Assembly: GCA_964449775.1 (NCBI GenBank)
Contig: CAYVBQ010000013.1
Coordinates: 30,897 to 94,896 of the forward strand
Origin: Fen-1258 sp964449775
GTDB taxonomy: Bacteria; Bacteroidota; Ignavibacteria; Ignavibacteriales; Melioribacteraceae
Direction: 5' to 3'
DNA: 64,000 bases
Shown here: positions 15,562 to 23,600 of the stretch, piece by piece
Numbering within the stretch: the first letter of the stretch is position 1
How the letters are laid out: the number at the start of each line of letters is the position of its first letter
The notes under the pieces: generated by a model
Seen by the model: the letters and a program-made list of their open reading frames with translations, nothing else
What the model was told of the DNA's origin: nothing
Database searches by the model: none
Made by a program: the position numbers and the translations under genes

Positions 15562-16452
15562 ATGGATATCAACCAACTCAAAAAACTTGCTGCGGAAAAA
15601 GCTGTTGAAGAAATTTCATCGGGAATGATTGTGGGGTTGGGCTCAGGCAGCACAGTTCAATTTGCATTAGAAAAGATCTCTGAAAAAATTAAAAAAGGTG
15701 AGTTGAAAAATATTCGATGCATTCCAAGTTCAAATCGGACTGAAGTGGAAGCGTTACGTCTCGGTATTCCACTCGTTACTCTAAATGAAGTCGGCAGTCG
15801 GCAGTCGGCAGTCAGCCCTGAACTGAGCGTAGACGAAGCAATTCAGCATCCAGCATCCAGCATCCAGTATCCAGCATCCAGTATCCAGAATCCAGAATCA
15901 CTCAACATTCTACAATCTGCCTTCTACATTGATCTTACAATTGATGGTGCTGATGAAGTGGCCGTAGGCCATCCTGATCCCGATCTTGCCTATCGGCAGA
16001 CAGGTTTATCGGGAGAAGGATCTAAACAAATAAATCTTATTAAAGGAGGGGGCGGTGCGCTTCTGCGCGAAAAAATTTTAGCACAAGCAAGTAAAAAAAA
16101 TATTATCATAGTTGACGAATCTAAATTATCTAAACATCTCGGAATCAAATGGCATGTGCCGGTAGAAGTAATTCAATTTGCCGTAAGCGTTGAACAAAAA
16201 TATTTAGAATCACTCGGCGCAAAAGTAGTGAAAAGGAAAAAAGCCGATGGAAGTGATTACATAACCGATGAGAATAATTTCATTTTAGATGCCGACTTTG
16301 GCGAAATAAAAAATCCGGAAGAACTTTCTGTGTTATTAAATCAACGTGCAGGAATTGTAGAACATGGTTTATTTATTGGTATGACATGCAAACTAATCTG
16401 CGCGATGAGTGATGGGGAAATAAGAATTCAGAATGTAGAATGTAGAATGTAG
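15562..16452 (+). CDS. rpiA: Ribose-5-phosphate isomerase A with repeat-derived insertions
   Basis: A 296-residue RpiA, about 77 longer than the ~220 typical of the family; it interconverts ribose-5-phosphate and ribulose-5-phosphate. Catalytic and binding motifs are all present: GLGSGSTV, IDGADEV (the two aspartates), NLIKGGGGALLREKI and VDESKL. The extra length is in three places: ~45 residues after VTLNEV (heptamers GTCGGCA and CAGCATC), ~18 after ADEV (palindrome TCCCGAT...ATCGGGA), and the tail EIRIQNVECRM (GAATGTA heptamers). The frame stays open through all three. The inserts fall in surface-loop positions, so the enzyme may still work. Confidence 0.92.
   Translation: MDINQLKKLAAEKAVEEISSGMIVGLGSGSTVQFALEKISEKIKKGELKNIRCIPSSNRTEVEALRLGIPLVTLNEVGSRQSAVSPELSVDEAIQHPASSIQYPASSIQNPESLNILQSAFYIDLTIDGADEVAVGHPDPDLAYRQTGLSGEGSKQINLIKGGGGALLREKILAQASKKNIIIVDESKLSKHLGIKWHVPVEVIQFAVSVEQKYLESLGAKVVKRKKADGSDYITDENNFILDADFGEIKNPEELSVLLNQRAGIVEHGLFIGMTCKLICAMSDGEIRIQNVECRM
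15791..15902. repeat. Heptamer tracts inserted in rpiA
   Basis: Three GTCGGCA units, a GAACTGAGCGTAGACGAAG piece (a motif type seen also at 11758 and 20185), then seven units of the CAGCATC/CAGTATC/CAGAATC type. All in frame within rpiA. Confidence 0.8.
15978..16014. repeat. Palindrome inserted in rpiA
   Basis: TCCCGAT and ATCGGGA arms around CTTGCCTATCGGCAGACAGG. The inner part resembles the GCCTGCCTGGCGGCAGACA arm at 27388. It separates the conserved ADEV and NLIKGGGG motifs of RpiA. Confidence 0.7.
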
Positions 16453-16592
16453 AATTGCGAATGAAGTATCCAGTATCCAGTATCCAGATTCATTCTCAAT
16501 TGATGATAAGCTACTGTTAACAAAGTAGATGTTCTTATATTTATTTTAAGACCCTATATTGTTATATTCTATTTAATAAAATATTATACAAA

Positions 16593-16982
16593 GTGGAAAA
16601 GCAAGATTATATCGAGTATTGGATAAAAACTTCGGAGGATGATTTATCTTCTATGGAAAGTAATTTCCAGACAGGTAAATATGATTGGGCTCTTTTTATT
16701 GGACATCTTGCTTTGGAAAAGATTCTGAAAGCCATGTGGGTTAAAAATAACGAAAGCAACATTCCGACTAAAACTCATAACCTGCTAAAAATTTCTGAAG
16801 AAGCAAAATTAGAGTTTCAAGAAGAAGATATATTATTCCTGAACCGTGTTACTAATTTTCATCTTGAGACAAGATACCCTGATTATAAAATGGATTTTTA
16901 CAAGGGGTGTACAAAGGAATTTACCGAAGAAAATATTAAAAAGATTAAAGAGCTTTTCCAATGTATCAGAAAGAAGATGTAA
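16593..16982 (+). CDS. HEPN domain toxin, second module
   Basis: A 129-residue HEPN protein starting with GTG. Landmarks: YWIKTSEDDLSSMESNFQTG, WALFIGHLALEKILKAMWV, then KTHNLLKISE and FHLETRYPDYK. It belongs to the MNT-linked HEPN group of RNA-cleaving toxins. It overlaps the next gene by 22 bp. Order is HEPN then MNT, opposite to the 3326-4043 module, and sequence similarity between the two HEPN proteins is low, so this is not a recent copy. Confidence 0.8.
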   Translation: MEKQDYIEYWIKTSEDDLSSMESNFQTGKYDWALFIGHLALEKILKAMWVKNNESNIPTKTHNLLKISEEAKLEFQEEDILFLNRVTNFHLETRYPDYKMDFYKGCTKEFTEENIKKIKELFQCIRKKM

Positions 16983-17272
16983 ATAAAATAATTCAAAGAT
17001 TTATTTCTTTGGTTTCCCAGGAATTCCCTGTAAGGACTCTTTATTTATTTGGATCTTATGCTAAAGGAAATGCCAGTGATAGCAGTGATATTGATATTGC
17101 TATTGTGTCTGATAAATTCGAAGGTCGAAGGTTTTGGGATAGAGAAAAGTTAGGCAAATATGTAATTAAATCGTCGTTCGACCTTGAAGTTCATCCGTTT
17201 AAGACTGAGGATTTTACGGACGACAACCCCTTAGTAAAAGAAATACTTGAGACGGGACAAAAAATAGTCTAA
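16961..17272 (+). CDS. MNT-type nucleotidyltransferase antitoxin, second module
   Basis: A 103-residue minimal nucleotidyltransferase: LYLFGSYAKGNASDSSDIDI gives the GS...DID catalytic pattern at about residues 28-47, and a third acidic residue lies in FDLEVHPF. It should AMPylate and silence the HEPN toxin it overlaps. Confidence 0.85.
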   Translation: MYQKEDVNKIIQRFISLVSQEFPVRTLYLFGSYAKGNASDSSDIDIAIVSDKFEGRRFWDREKLGKYVIKSSFDLEVHPFKTEDFTDDNPLVKEILETGQKIV

Positions 17273-17430
17273 AACGGTTTTAAAGTAGTAAGTAAGTGAG
17301 AAGTAAGAAATCAGAAGTCAGAAATCACTCCTTATTTCTTGCTTTTTACTTCTCACTTCTAAAACATCTGTTTTATTTTACTTCATATTTTGATTAAATT
17401 TGATTTGCCAGATCATCGAAAAGGATAATA
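17273..17430. repeat. Degenerate GAAGTAAGAAATCAG repeat
   Basis: From about 17285 the sequence is heptamer-like (GAAGTAA, GAAATCA, GAAGTCA units) followed by its partly complementary TTCTTGCTTTTTACTTCTC. No gene is seen here. Confidence 0.6.
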
Positions 17431-17811
17431 ATGGAAAATAAAATATTGAGTCTCCTCTAAAAAGGTCATTATTGTCATTGCGAGGCGTTTTTTGCCGAAG
17501 CAATCTTGCGATTTCGAGACGAATTCTAGAGATTGCTTCACTACGTTCGCAATGACGAACATTACAAATAGCTTTTTAGAGTAAACTCAATATTAAATAA
17601 TAAATTTGAATCGCTGCCATTAGAAGCACAGAGACAAGTTTTTGCGTTTATAGATTTTCTGCAAAACAAGTATTTCTCCACAAGTAAAGAGAACCGCTTA
17701 AAAGCACTAAAGTTGTCAAACGAAAAATTCATTGGAATTTGGAAAGACAGAATAGAATTTGACGATAGCTCAGGATGGTTAAAAAATCTAAGAAAGAAAG
17801 AATGGAAATAA
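17431..17811 (+). pseudogene. DUF2281-type antitoxin gene split by a MITE
   Basis: The first five codons (MENKI) are separated from the rest by 147 bp of foreign sequence; the part after it reads FESLPLEAQRQVFAFIDFLQ, then FIGIWKDRIEFDDSSGWLK and ends LRKKEWK. This is the DUF2281/VapB-like antitoxin pattern. Removing the MITE plus one copy of the AATATT repeat restores a 77-residue frame exactly. No PIN toxin follows, so the pair is incomplete as well as broken. Confidence 0.8.
17447..17589. mobile_element. MITE-like element inside DUF2281 gene
   Basis: About 143 bp with terminal inverted repeats TGAGTCTCCTCTAAAAAGG and (reverse complement of the right end) TGAGTTTACTCTAAAAAGC, flanked by ATAT duplicated on both sides. 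The core is the GTCATTGCGAGG palindromic repeat also seen at 11737. Because AATATT is itself a palindrome, the exact ends can shift by a base or two. It encodes no protein. Confidence 0.8.
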
Positions 17812-17869
17812 ACCGGTGAACGATTTTCTGCATTTGTTATAACTACTGTCCCTTTAGAAGACGAATGAA

Positions 17870-18192
17870 ATGAACAAAACTTTCACAAGAATTCTAGAAC
17901 TGTTAGAAATTAATCAAGTAAAAATTTCATCTCATGGATATGATGAATTAGCGGAAGATGGTATATTAGTAAAAGACGTACTGGCAAATATTAAAGATGC
18001 TAAAATATTAGAAGATTACCCGGATTATCCAAAAGGCCCTTGTGTACTTGTGTTGCAAAAAGATCTTAAAGGCGAACCTATTCATGTAGTTTGGGGAATA
18101 TCTAAAACACAGATTTCCCGGCGGTTTTAGTTACTGCATATAGACCGGATCCACAATATTGGTCGGATGATTTAACTAGGAGGAAGAAATGA
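17870..18192 (+). pseudogene. DUF4258 protein with a one-base frameshift
   Basis: The frame from 17870 reads a DUF4258-like protein (KISSHGYDELAEDGILVKDV, GEPIHVVWGIS) and stops early at 18130. After AAAACACAG another frame continues TDFPAVLVTAYRPDPQYWSD to a TGA at 18190-18192. One more A in the AAAA run at about 18102 joins them. The restored stop overlaps the next ATG (ATGA), which strongly suggests the longer protein is the true one. The break may be real or a sequencing error. Confidence 0.75.
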
Positions 18193-18404
18193 CGAAAAGG
18201 AAGAATCCAAAAATTGTAAAGGAAGGAAATTATTTGGCGGAGATTGATGTTGAATTAATTGATTCCGGTGAGGGCTGGGCTCCTTTTCTATCTTTGGAAG
18301 ATGCCCGAAAGTTGGATGAAGTGAGAGAAGCTCTTAGATTTGGAGATATTGAAACTGCCGTGAAGAAAGCCAAAGTTTTTATTCTAAAACCGATTGCGGT
18401 TTAA
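18189..18404 (+). CDS. Small antitoxin-like protein downstream of DUF4258
   Basis: A 71-residue protein: KEGNYLAEIDVELIDSGEGW, APFLSLEDARKLDEVREALR, then a short tail. This compact alpha-beta form is common among small partners that follow DUF4258 genes. A perfect AGGAGG site lies 5 bp before the ATG, and the ATG overlaps the restored DUF4258 stop. I do not recognise the family with certainty. Confidence 0.6.
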   Translation: MTKRKNPKIVKEGNYLAEIDVELIDSGEGWAPFLSLEDARKLDEVREALRFGDIETAVKKAKVFILKPIAV

Positions 18405-18560
18405 GAAATAAGAAATCAGAATGCAGAGTGTAGAAATCAGAATGCAGAATTCAGAGTGCAGAGTGCAGAGTGCAGAAATCAGAATGCAGGAATTTTCAAT
18501 TTTCCTTCTTTTCTTCCTTCCTTCTTTCCTTCCTTCTTTCCTTCCTTCTTTCCTTGACCT
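18405..18560. repeat. Heptamer tract and polypyrimidine run
   Basis: 18415-18489 is a series of heptamers of the AGAATGC/AGAGTGC/AGAAATC type. It is followed by a CCTTCTTT-type run at 18502-18556. Tracts of this kind recur at 15248, 16424, 17285, 19400 and 19695 in the window. Confidence 0.75.
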
Positions 18561-18713
18561 CGACTTCGCTCGGTCTGACATCTTCCCATTTACTTTGGTA
18601 AATAATTAACATTGACAAAGTAGACACAAGTGTTTATACTTCCACAGAGATTTGCAAAAGGTTCTTCGTTATACCACAATAAGGAGACCAAAAATCCAGC
18701 AGCTAAAATTGTA

Positions 18714-19100
18714 ATGAACTTTTCCGATAATATCACTAGTTAGGGAGTTTTTAGTATAAAAGAAGTTCATAGTATACTAAAAGATCGAGAGAATAAAGAA
18801 GTATTGTTGCCTCGGTCGGTTGTTTACAAGCATCTTAAAGATTCTAATCATAATGAATCGTATCAATATATCGATGATTTAAAGGTACAATTTAATTCAC
18901 CAGAAAGTATTGTACAAAGTAAGTATAGAAAAAACACAAAAGTTTATAATATTCGGTTAATAAGTAAGAACCATAAATATCTTATTGTTGTTGTAAGGTA
19001 TAGTTCTTTTTTTAGTAAACTGATTGACAAGAAAAATATTATCGTAACTTTTTACCCAGATGATAAACCCAAGGAAGGGGTTGAGTTATGGCACAAATGA
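18714..19100 (+). pseudogene. Hypothetical protein, possible toxin, interrupted by a stop
   Basis: From a TTG at 18804 there is a 98-residue frame (ESYQYIDDLKVQFNSPESIV, KVYNIRLISKNHKYLIVVVR), but the same frame extends back through plausible protein (FSIKEVHSILKDRENKEVLL) to a TAG at 18741 and beyond it to an ATG at 18714. So the gene may carry a nonsense mutation. The basic strand-rich C-terminal part recalls DUF4258 or RelE-like toxins; weak. It overlaps the next gene by 13 bp. Confidence 0.45.
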
Positions 19101-19399
19101 ATGAAATAAAAATAGAAATTGATAAAGAATTAGACTTATTAACAGCTTATATAAAAGAAGTTAATAATCCATTAGATGTTATCTCAGGTCCATTTGATGG
19201 TCATATGTTGTTTTTTGTTGATTCACAAACAAAAGAATTAGCACGTATTGAGATTTATGATTTTAAAATAATCCGAAGAATATTAGTAAGACAATTTATA
19301 TTCCTGATAACAAAAGAGACCATTAAAAATTGGCTTTCGACAATTGCAGATTCTTTTAAGGCAAATCACCCCATACACGAGAAAAGTTTTGCACATTAA
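19088..19399 (+). CDS. DUF2283-like small protein
   Basis: A 103-residue protein overlapping the previous frame by 13 bp. Its middle (MLFFVDSQTKELARIEIYDF) recalls the DUF2283 pattern in which a strand with D-x-x-G/E is followed by IEI. DUF2283 proteins often accompany DUF4258-type toxins. The C-terminus is helical and basic. The call is tentative. Confidence 0.4.
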   Translation: MAQMNEIKIEIDKELDLLTAYIKEVNNPLDVISGPFDGHMLFFVDSQTKELARIEIYDFKIIRRILVRQFIFLITKETIKNWLSTIADSFKANHPIHEKSFAH

Positions 19400-20455
19400 A
19401 TAAGAAGTAAGAAGTATGAAGTACGAAATCAGTAATCAGCAATCGTAAATCACAATTCATCCATCATCCGTCACCCCTCATCCATTCGTTCGTTCTTTGC
19501 TCTTGTCAATTTAGATTGCTTCGCCTTACAAAAAACGTAAGTCTCGCAATGACNNNNNNNNNNNNNNNNNNNNNNNNNNNNNNNNNNNNNNNNNNNNNNN
19601 NNNNNNNNNNNNNNNNNNNNNNNNNNNNNNNNNNNNNNNNNNNNNNNNNNNNNTTGCTTCGCCTTACAAAAAACGTAAGTCTCGCAATGACGGGAAAATA
19701 AGAATGCAAAAATCAGAAGTAAGCAATCAGAATTCAGTAATCAGAATTCAGCAATCGTAAATCAAAAATCGTAAATCAGAATTCATCCATCATCCGTCAC
19801 CCCTCATCCATTCGTTCGTTCTTCGCTCTTGTCAATTTAGATTGCTTCGCCTTACAAAAAACGTAAGTCTCGCAATGACGGGAAAATAAGAATGCAGAAT
19901 TCAGAAGTCAGCAAATTACTGTTTACTCCTTACTTCTTACTTCTTACTTCTCACCTCTCGCCCCCTCTGGCATTGCAATTGCGTATAACAGTCGTCTTAA
20001 ATATTTTGTTAAACAGGAACAGGCAAGAGTAAGTATTTAAAACGCTTAATCCTGCCCTAAATGCAGAAAACAATTTTTTGAATCGTTCGGAGATTTTATA
20101 CTAGTGCGAAAAAATTTACCGGAGTGCGAATATTTTACGTGTGGAAGTGCTGTAAGCGGTCAGCCATCAGCTGTCAGCTATCAGAAACCTGTCCTGAGCG
20201 CTAGCGAAGGATCAGCAAATTACTTCTTACTGCTGTCTTCTTACTACTGTCTTCTTACTACTTACTAATTTCTACTTACTGTTTTTTTAAGTTGACAAGA
20301 TAGATATGATTAACTATTTTAAATACGGAAGTGCGGTAAATTTCTACTTACACACGGAAATTTGCTCTTTTTTCAACAAAATCTGTCCTGAACAAAGTGA
20401 AGGTTTTTTTTGTTTGGAGCTTGCTTTTTTATATTCTAACAATTAACTTAAAGTA
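19400..20455. other. Gene-less repeat block with assembly gap
   Basis: Heptamer-type repeats (AATCAGAATTCAGC and similar) alternate with a ~120-bp unit that contains CATCCATCATCCGTCACCCC and TTGCTTCGCCTTACAAAAAA. That unit's end appears three times (ending at about 19553, 19692 and 19881). 19554-19653 is a run of 100 N. From 19980 to 20380 the sequence has further short repeats (GTCAGCCATCAGCTGTCAGC at about 20159, TTCTTACTACTGTCTTCTTA at about 20225). No coding frame is supported. Confidence 0.8.
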
Positions 20456-20570
20456 ATGTTTAACACTATTTCACATAACTATATAAGAACATTGAACTTA
20501 ACTTTCAAAAATCATTATTCAAATTGTAAAATTAATTCATCTACTAATTCATTAAGTAAGGAGGAACTAG

Positions 20571-20627
20571 ATGCAAAAACGCCTACCAGCTTTGGGGGCA
20601 AAAGAAGAAATTATTTTTTGTGTGTAA
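20571..20627 (+). CDS. Possible 18-codon leader peptide
   Basis: AAGGAGGAACTAG precedes an ATG at ideal distance, and an 18-codon frame follows (MQKRLPALGAKEEIIFCV). It sits about 70 bp before the large surface-protein gene, with a CCTGCTGCAAGCAGG hairpin between them. It could be a leader or a gene remnant; evidence is only the strong ribosome site. Confidence 0.25.
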   Translation: MQKRLPALGAKEEIIFCV

Positions 20628-20699
20628 ACCCGCCTGCTGCAAGCAGGTTATTTCATTTTTACTTATTACTTATTTAATTAACTAATCTAGGAGATTCAA

Positions 20700-23600
20700 A
20701 TGAATCTAAAGAAACTCTTTTTGATGCTTACGTTTTTTGTTCTTCTAGGAACAACTGCGTTTGCTCAAACAACCGTGTATGTTGATAACACACCTGGTGT
20801 GGGTAATGACTTCAACAACGGTTTAACTGCATCTACGCCGAAAGCAACAATCGGTTCTGCGTTAGCTGCATTCCCAAGTGGTACCACTATTAAAGTTAAA
20901 GGTACCGGCTTGCTCTATAACGAAACCGTCACATTAGGTGCCGGCGTAAATGAAAAGGAATACATCATTGGTACATATGATGCTACAGCTCCTACAATTA
21001 CAGGACTTCTGGTTAACTTAACAGCTGTTGCTGGACCAACATACCTTAATGAAGTTACATTCACTGGCCCTTTTGTTGTTAATAGTGGCTTAACGTTAAC
21101 AGCCGGCGATGTTTTAGGCGCAGGCAACTTAACAGTTAAAACAGCAGTTACTGTTACTGAAGGTACAGTAGATGCTGCTCTTGTTTATTCTGGTAACGTT
21201 AATGTAACATACAACGGTGCTAATAATAGAACAACTGGCGGCGAATTAGGCAGTGCAAGCACAATTCCTCAAAACCTTACACTTGCTTTAACAGTTGCTA
21301 AAACACTTACACTTAATGCCAGCAGAACTTTTTCTGGTACATTTACTTCAAATGCAAACTCAACATTTGCGTTGGGTTCAAACACGCTTACATTAACTGC
21401 TTCTGCTGCTCACGCTAATACAGGTGCTATCACAGCTTCATCTACAGGTGGTGTAGTTGTTGATGGAACAAACGGTGCTATGTCTTTTGGTAATGCTGGT
21501 GCTTTACCTAACGTTACTATTCAGAATGGCGGTACATTAACCATTTCTGCTACAACTTCTATCGGGTCTTTAACCGCAAACTCAGCAAGCTCTATCACTC
21601 TATCTACAGGTGGAGCTGTAACTATTGATAATACAAAAGGTACCGGAAAGGTTACGAATACCAGCAGTGGTATTATTTCTTATACAGGTGGCGGAACTTT
21701 ATTAATTAAGAAAGATGTTGAACAATCTGGTGTAGCAACCGCAAGCAATAAAGCTCAGATAAGTTTTGCAGGCGGTGTTGTTACAATCAATGGAAATGTT
21801 ATCAACTCAGCAGCTCTTTCGATTTCGACTACTTCTACTGCTGTTGTAAACGTTTCTAACATTTTGTTTAATGCAGGCGCGCATATAATTAACGGCTCTG
21901 TTAAACTTACAGGCAGCGGTTCAGTTACCACAACTACAGCAGTTCTAGCTAATCTTAAAACAGTTGAATTTGCTGCAGTTGCTCAACTTACAAGAATAGA
22001 TGGCGGTATCTCTAACGAATGCTCTCTTACATTAAGTAAATCAACAGGTGCAATAACAAAATCAGGTTCTGTATTGTTCACAGGTAGAACTTCAGGAGCT
22101 GTTGGTGTTGGTGCTGCCGGTCAAAGAGTTGCAATCTCTAATACATCTTCTATTATTACCAACACTTTTGATCCTGCCGCTCAACAAAATGGCGCGGTTG
22201 ATCTTGATGCAGTTGCTTCTCTTACTACAGGTGCATTTATTGGTACAAACGTTACTACATCAGGTGGATCGGGTGGTTATATTAACTTAGGTGCCGGTAA
22301 TGCTGGTGGTGCAACCATTACCCTTACCGGTGACATGATCAACTCAAGAACAGATGCAGATGGCGATATCGTTCTTGGTGGCGTAACAACCGGTGCAGTT
22401 TCAATCGGTGGTAAATTGGAAAACTCCGGTGCTGCAGATATCATTGTTAATACAACCGGTGCTGTAGGTTTCACCGTAACAGGTGCTACAAATATTTCAG
22501 GCGGTACGGTTACATTTACAGCTGCAGCCTATACAGGTGCAGTTGCATTTACCGGCGGCTTTAGTTTGACTGGTGGTAAATTAGATATTTCTGCAACTGG
22601 TGTTACAGCAATTTCTAGTGGCAGCTTAACACTCACTGGTGGTACATTGGCAGTTGGTACTGCTGCTGTAAGAACATGGTCATCAAATGCAATTTCTCAT
22701 ACAATTGGTGGCGCTACTGCTAACACAACTATTACACCAAATACTTATTTAAATACTACAACATTTACATTCACAACCCCGGCTTTTGCTCAAGTTCAGA
22801 CTGTTACATTTGGTCCGGCTGTTCCTGTTATACCTGGTGGTTTAACAGTTAATAACGGTACTGCTCTTCCTGTCCCAGTTGTATTCACGGGTGGAAACGT
22901 AAGAGTATTGAACAACGTTACATTCACAGCCGGTGTTGTTCAACTTAATGGAACAAAACTTATCGTTGGTCAAAGCTTAGGCACTCCTCTTGGCAACGGT
23001 ACATTTACAAATACAGCCGGTTATACTTCAATCAATATGGGTGCTGTCTCAATGAACGGTGGTATTAATCCAGCTACTCTTGCTGCAGCAACTCAGGGTA
23101 TTGCAGCTAATGGTGGCGCAACTTATCAGTATGGTGATTTTGAAATCGATACTAATCCAGGTGTTCTTTCTGCTGTTACTCCTGCAGTTCTAATTACTCT
23201 TCAAGGTAATTTATATCTTACGAGAGGACAGTTAGATAACTCAATCAATAACGCTACATTCAATAATTCGACAGTTGTTCCTACAATCGTTAGAAACGCT
23301 GGTTTATTAACCGCGGCTCCAGCATATGGTGCCGGTACTACTGTTAATATCTCCTATATCGGTACAGATAAAACTGCTTCTTTCGAAATGGAATCCGGTG
23401 TCAGCGGTGTATTGAATAACTTAACCGTTGCTACTACAGATGGTGCTCTTGCCGGTTCTGGTACTGTTAATATTACAGGTGCCATATTAACTGGCGGTGG
23501 TGCCGTGCCTGTTACAGTAAGTGGTGTATTAACAATTAATGCCGGTCAAGCATTATTATTGAATGGTATTGACCTTGTAGTTGCCGGAGCAAGTTTTGTT

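Noticed and set aside
18405..20300. Arrays that look like a CRISPR at first glance
   Set aside because: The repeating unit is 7-8 bp and degenerate, there are no 25-40 bp repeats with unique spacers, and no cas genes are present.
20456..20677. 73-codon frame upstream of the surface protein
   Set aside because: Composition is not protein-like, no Shine-Dalgarno site precedes it, and it runs through a strong ribosome site and a hairpin.
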